A DNA stretch of 26,235 bases, taken from positions 1 to 26,235 of the forward strand of contig CALSCQ010000837.1 of the NCBI GenBank assembly GCA_943704525.1, read 5' to 3'. This stretch comes from Pigoraptor vietnamica. Its lineage: Eukaryota; Opisthokonta; Filasterea. A program made the translations under genes and the position numbers. The notes beneath the pieces are model-generated. The model was not told the DNA's origin. It saw only the letters and a program-made list of their open reading frames with translations, and searched no databases. How positions within the stretch are numbered: the stretch's first letter is position 1; every line of letters begins with the position of its first letter. Of the stretch, positions 22,388-26,235 are shown in pieces.

Positions 22388-24225
22388 CTATGGGAGCGCG
22401 GGCGGCGGCTGCGATCGCACGGCGCTGACTTCGCTGACAATGGACCGCGCCCGGTCGACGGCCTTGGCCACGTCTCCCCTACGGTCGCCCTGAGACAAAG
22501 TGGAACATCAGGCGTTGGGGGATGATGGGGCAACCGAACACCCCACACACCACACCACGCGACCGCAACAACCGCTGCAACATATACACAAGGCAGCAGG
22601 CACAGCGATCACTTTTTGCGCGCACACAAAATGGTACCTGCTGTCCGTCCTCGACAAGGGCCCCCACGAGCATCTCAATGGCGCCAATGAGCTGCCGCTG
22701 CGTCTCTGCGTTGCGGTCGTTCTCCGTCTTGCGCCGCTTGATCTCCGCCTTCCATCGCTTGTCGTCGCGCTTGTCCCGCCGCTTCATGTACTCGAGCAGC
22801 TGCTGCACGCCGGCGCCGTCGAGCTCGTCGCCATCCTCCGCGCGCTTGCGCTTCCCCGCCGCCCCCGCCGTGACCTGACCAGCCGAAGGGCCTGCTTCCG
22901 GCATGGGCGCGTGGTGCACGTGGTGCGGATGGTGCGCGCCCGCCATCATGGGGACATGCGAGTGCTCCACGTGGCCCTCGCGATCGTCTGGGTGATGTGC
23001 GACGCCTGCCGAGTAATGTCGGTTGGATGCTTTCGGCAACATGACCGCACGCACTGACCCACCCACCCACTATCCCACACACGCACGCTCGCCCACACAA
23101 CACATATACCTCCGCACAACAAACGAACTTATAAACATTTACATGCACACAAGTCCAAGTCCACACACGAAGACACAACACACACACACACACACACACA
23201 TACACACACATACACACACGCACACACATCGGTCTGGTTCCCACCAACGTGTGCGGCGTGCATGACACGAGGATCGCGCGGCGCAAGCGCCACCTCCGCG
23301 CCGTTGGGCCCGTCAAACGGCGCGTTGTCCATTCCCTTGATGAGCGAGACGTCCTCCGTGAACGGGAAGAGCTCCCTCTTACCACGCCCGATGCGCCCCT
23401 GGTTGGCCAGCGCAAACTTCCACTTCTTCACAAGATAGTCCCAGTGGTCGCGCAGCTGGCGGCCCTGCTTCACGGGCCACCCGGGAGGGTCCAGCTTCCC
23501 CTCGCGCACCAGCCGATTGCTCGTCTGCGGTCACGTGGACAACAGTCACGTGGCAGGCACCGGATTAAGGAGTACAACAACGCCTAATGCAGAGAACGTA
23601 TGAGAGAGAAAGTGGGCGGAGGGAGGAAGGGAAGGTAGGGGTTTGCAAGCGACGCACGAGCTGCAGCAACTGCCACTGACGAGTAAGCCCACAGAATTCG
23701 CATGGGCTGTCAAAGGGCGCCTGCTATTCGGCGGTAATGCGCCATACCTCGACGAGCGTCTTGCTGAGGTTCTCCCAGAAGCCCACGCCGGTGCTCTTCG
23801 TGCGAATGGCGTCCTTGCGTTCGATGAGAAGGTCCAAGAAACACCTGTGATTGCGCGGCACGTGAGCAAGCAAAACGACCTGCGCCCCATTGCATTGTGT
23901 GCGCGCGTGTGTGGGTGTATGCGCGTGTCGGTGGTGCGCGGTGCGCAAACGCATATGTGCAGGTCCAAGCCCTGTAGAGATAATGTGTGATGCGTGCATG
24001 ACGTGTGTAGAGTGTGTGTGTGTGTGTGTATGTGAAACCGATGCATGTTTGTCGTTCGAGGCGCATGTGCGCAAGACGAACATCCCACCGGTCCATATCC
24101 TCCGTGAACATCTTCTCTGCCGTGCTCTTCTTGCCCGACCGCCCCACGAGCGCGCGCCTCACAGCCATGTCCGGTCCCGGCGACCCGCTCGCCGACGACG
24201 CGTCCTGAAGCGCCGGCGCGGACAT
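22388..24225 (-). CDS. Myb/SANT-like (trihelix-type) putative DNA-binding protein (about 350 aa)
   Basis: Exons: 24225..24089, 23844..23748, 23524..23224, 23053..22638, 22489..22388 (TAG). Splicing brings together a Myb/SANT-like fold at about residues 42-110: a first helix with CFLDLLIERKDAIRTKS, then GFWENLSKTLVE, a loop with GWPVKQGRQLRDHWDYLVKKWK, and a C-terminal ELFPFTEDVSLI. This is the pattern W/FxxLLIExxDAxRT...FWxxLSxxL...GxxxRDHWxxLxxKxK of trihelix and Myb_DNA-bind families. Then come a His-rich linker (HVHHAPMPEAG), a likely nuclear-localisation patch GKRKR, and a strongly charged helix (KRRDKRDDKRWKAEIKRRKTE) that could be a coiled coil. The exon 3/4 junction (donor GTGCGT at 23223, acceptor at 23054) is the least certain. 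The target is unknown; a transcription-factor or transposase-derived role is inferred. Confidence 0.72.
23176..23226. repeat. (CA)n tract in intron 3 of the Myb/SANT-like gene
   Basis: CA repeats with ATACAC interruptions directly follow the exon 3 donor. On the sense strand this is GTGCGTGTGTGT, so the splice donor is itself the first part of the repeat. Confidence 0.9.
23532..23552. promoter_or_regulatory. Pair of CACGTG E-boxes, 15 bp apart, in intron 2 of the Myb/SANT-like gene
   Basis: GTCACGTGGACAACAGTCACGTGG places CACGTG at 23532 and 23547, the same 15-bp period and the same GTCACGTGG context as in the AlaRS promoter. It lies immediately upstream of the exon 3 acceptor. Confidence 0.5.
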
Positions 24226-24911
24226 CTGCACATCGAACACAACCGCGAAGGCGAACTCAGAACATGCAGCGACAGGTTCAACCGCTCCACAGCGCAGGCG
24301 CACTGACAACACACGGGCTGCGAACGTAAAAGTTGGCGGGGGCGTGTGTGTGGACTGACGGAAATGTGATTACGACCGATGACGAAAGAGGCCGGATTAG
24401 ACTCAAACCCCGCGCAAAAGAACACGCAAAGCGACCCACGCACCGCACGAGTTGCGCACTCACGACACTAACCCGAAAAAACGAAGAAGGAGAAAAGCAG
24501 AAAAAAGTGACAGATCGGAACGTAAAAATAGCGGTAGAGAGACGGCAAGTCAACGTCCAACACACACATAAGGCTTACCTTCTTTGCTTCGCGTCTACGC
24601 ACGCGCGGGGGTTCGTAGAGAGGGTGTGTGTGTATGCGAGAAGCGGTGCAGAGGGGTACGAGGCAAGCGGACGGCAATATAGCTCGTGTTTTTCGGCGGC
24701 GGAAAAAGAGATGGCGAAAAACGGAAGTTGGTAAAAAAAAACGGAGCGCAAAAAAGGGCGCGGTAATTTTCCGGCGAACAAAACACAATGGATAATTGTG
24801 GCGTCATTACGGCGCTCAGGAAAATTAAGCGATCTCTCGCTTGACAGCTGGACGACGTCAACCACTGAGGGCCCTAAAAGTCGGTCTAACTTGATGGCGA
24901 AGTGGGAGTGT
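24226..24911. other. Upstream region of the Myb/SANT-like gene; no gene seen
   Basis: The region is less GC-rich, especially 24460-24790, with purine runs such as GAAGAAGGAGAAAAGCAGAAAA. Several frames are open for 80-130 codons on both strands, but they overlap each other, are biased in composition and show no motif. It likely holds the promoter and 5' UTR of the 24225 start. Confidence 0.5.
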
Positions 24912-25067
24912 TCATTTTTTAAGCTTTTTACGGTGCCGAGCTCTTTTCTTAGGCTTAACTAGTTTCTCATGACGACGTTTGATACGATGTAAGGCGGCGC
25001 GGAGGTCGAATGTCGAAAGAGACATGTCTTGGACCCTCTTGCCGGACCAGAGTTGGACGAACATGAC
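24912..25067 (-). CDS. Possible terminal exon of a small very basic protein
   Basis: A minus-strand frame opens after a usable acceptor (GGTACCCAG|GTC) and ends at TGA 24912-24914. It encodes about 51 residues: MFVQLWSGKRVQDMSLSTFD, then DLRAALHRIKRRHEKLVKPK and the Lys/Arg tail KKRARHRKKLKK. The helix-plus-basic-tail pattern resembles ribosomal proteins; ALHRIKRRHEK is faintly like the ALRRFKR core of bS21. That is only a suggestion. An upstream exon could lie at about 25195-25400 on the same strand, but I could not fix its borders. The ATG at 25064 could also be a start, giving a 50-residue protein. Confidence 0.3.
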   Translation of the reverse strand, partial: VMFVQLWSGKRVQDMSLSTFDLRAALHRIKRRHEKLVKPKKRARHRKKLKK

Positions 25068-26235
25068 CTGGGTACCCCTGACGGGCACACACACTCATGT
25101 ACTCTCTCACAAAAGAAGTACACACGCCACAAACAAATACGTGCAAAAGTGCACACACACAACACTCATCTCACGCTCACGCAGACACACATAAAACGGG
25201 CTCGCCCACCGGGTCCGGCGTTGAAATGTGTGAAGCATCGCGTGCGTTTGACACACCGAGTTCGGCGCACCGCCCTTTATTCCAGCTGGGGGGGGAGTCG
25301 GTTCGGGTATCTGCCAAGAGGCCGTCGACCACGCAGGCGGGAAAGCGGAATCAGAGAAGGCGACTGGACCCTGGTGGAGTAACGCTGTGGTCACACCACC
25401 GGTGGGCCCGGCTGACGGCCCTCCGCAGCTATCCGAAGTGCTCGAAGGTGATGTCGACGTTCCAGTTGGCCCTCCGCGACCCGACCTTTCAAAGTATCCT
25501 CTGTCGGAGCCGGCGATTTCTCACGAGAAGGCTCGTCAGTGAGCGCGATGCCTTGTCACTTGAAGCAATTCGGTTGCTGCGAGGGTTGGTGAGCTTTGGA
25601 ACCGCACATGGCGGGAATTGGGTTGACTTTCCAGCCTGACGACGTGTCGAAGCCGTTGGTTCGAGTGCGTACGCATGACTGGGGCACCTTGAAGCGCTGG
25701 AGAGTGCGTTACGTGCGGTGTATCCAGACCTCACCGTCAATGCAGTGGCGTGAAAGTTGCGGTGCTGGCGGTACCAAAGTGGAGTATCGCGTATTGTGGT
25801 GATGCGCAATGAAATCGAGGGCGTGCGCTTGCACACGCAAGAAAAAGATTGCCCAGTGTGCGAAAGAATTTGACAATTATTTTAAGTCTCATGTGAGACT
25901 TGCACTCACGAACTCGCATGGGCACATGGGCACAAGAACGTCGGCGCGTGTAGCCTTGCGGTCTGGTCCCTCGGGTCGGCACAATAGAACCTTCGCCGGC
26001 ACAACCACACATGCACGGACTGAAGTAGAGTGGAACGAGAAGATGCAAGGGGAGGACAACACGATGCTCCTCGAGGACCTCACGCGTTTATGGCTAACCT
26101 AAACCAGCTTATGGCCGACGCTACTACTGCGACGGTGGGCGGAGTTTGCGCCAATTGAAAGTGAATGTTTATACACACAAGAGCAAGCTGCACGAAATGC
26201 ACTATGAACTGTCACTGCGGAACGGATATTGGGGG
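25068..26235. other. Unassigned right end of the window
   Basis: A plus-strand frame without ATG is open from 25252 to the TGA at 25540 and has coding-like composition (AVVTPPVGPADGPP, DLSKYPLSEPAIS). Neither its start nor any continuation could be found. Beyond 25600 only short mixed frames are present. The stretch could hold exons of a gene running off the window, or an old degraded element. Confidence 0.35.

Noticed and set aside
25600-26235. Possible retrotransposon remnant at the right end
   Set aside because: A CPVC-like motif and mixed short frames were seen, but there was no reverse transcriptase, integrase or terminal repeat.

Overview
This is nuclear DNA from a eukaryote. The genes are split by short introns with recognisable 5' and 3' splice sites and CTAAC/CTGAC-like branch points. 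Both strands are used, intergenic gaps are 0.25-0.9 kb, and the sequence is GC-rich with many GT/CA microsatellites, mostly in introns. The gene set is a forkhead/FHA factor, vault PARP, TPPP/p25-alpha and CATIP. That suggests a flagellated opisthokont or close relative (choanoflagellate, filasterean, apusomonad or similar) rather than a plant, yeast or bacterium. The species cannot be named from the sequence alone. All gene models were assembled by hand from splice signals, reading frame and protein similarity recalled from memory.

Layout: (1) 121-889 minus, a small two-exon gene I do not recognise. (2) 1645-2967 minus, a four-exon TPPP/p25-alpha-like microtubule protein. (3) 3540-5881 plus, a seven-exon homologue of CATIP, a ciliogenesis protein. 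Genes 2 and 3 are divergent and share an AT-rich gap with an RFX X-box-like site. (4) 6126-8157 minus, a three-exon FHA plus forkhead factor (FOXK-like). (5) 8790-12480 plus, a six-exon full-length alanyl-tRNA synthetase with a mitochondrial-type presequence. Its proximal promoter has four CACGTG E-boxes spaced exactly 15 bp apart. (6) 12808-21522 minus, an eleven-exon vault PARP (PARP4) homologue of about 2446 residues. (7) 22388-24225 minus, a five-exon Myb/SANT-like (trihelix-type) putative DNA-binding protein. (8) 24226-26235, mostly unexplained, with one short basic reading frame at 24912-25067.

The outstanding object is the vault PARP. It keeps the BRCT - PARP - VIT - VWA order of animal PARP4 and the H-Y-E catalytic triad. 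Between the VWA domain and the proline-rich region, in one uninterrupted 4-kb exon, it carries the C-terminal part of a 14-3-3 protein followed directly by the N-terminal part of actin, including the DNase-I-binding loop. Further on come polyproline (FH1-like) runs, a WH2-like helix, an RGG/Gly patch and five short acidic Leu-Phe or Val-Phe motifs. I know of no described PARP with 14-3-3 and actin pieces.

Functionally, the TPPP-like and CATIP genes point to a cilium and microtubule programme. The PARP4 homologue suggests that the organism has vault particles. The other genes are two transcription-factor-type proteins and an organellar or dual-targeted housekeeping enzyme.
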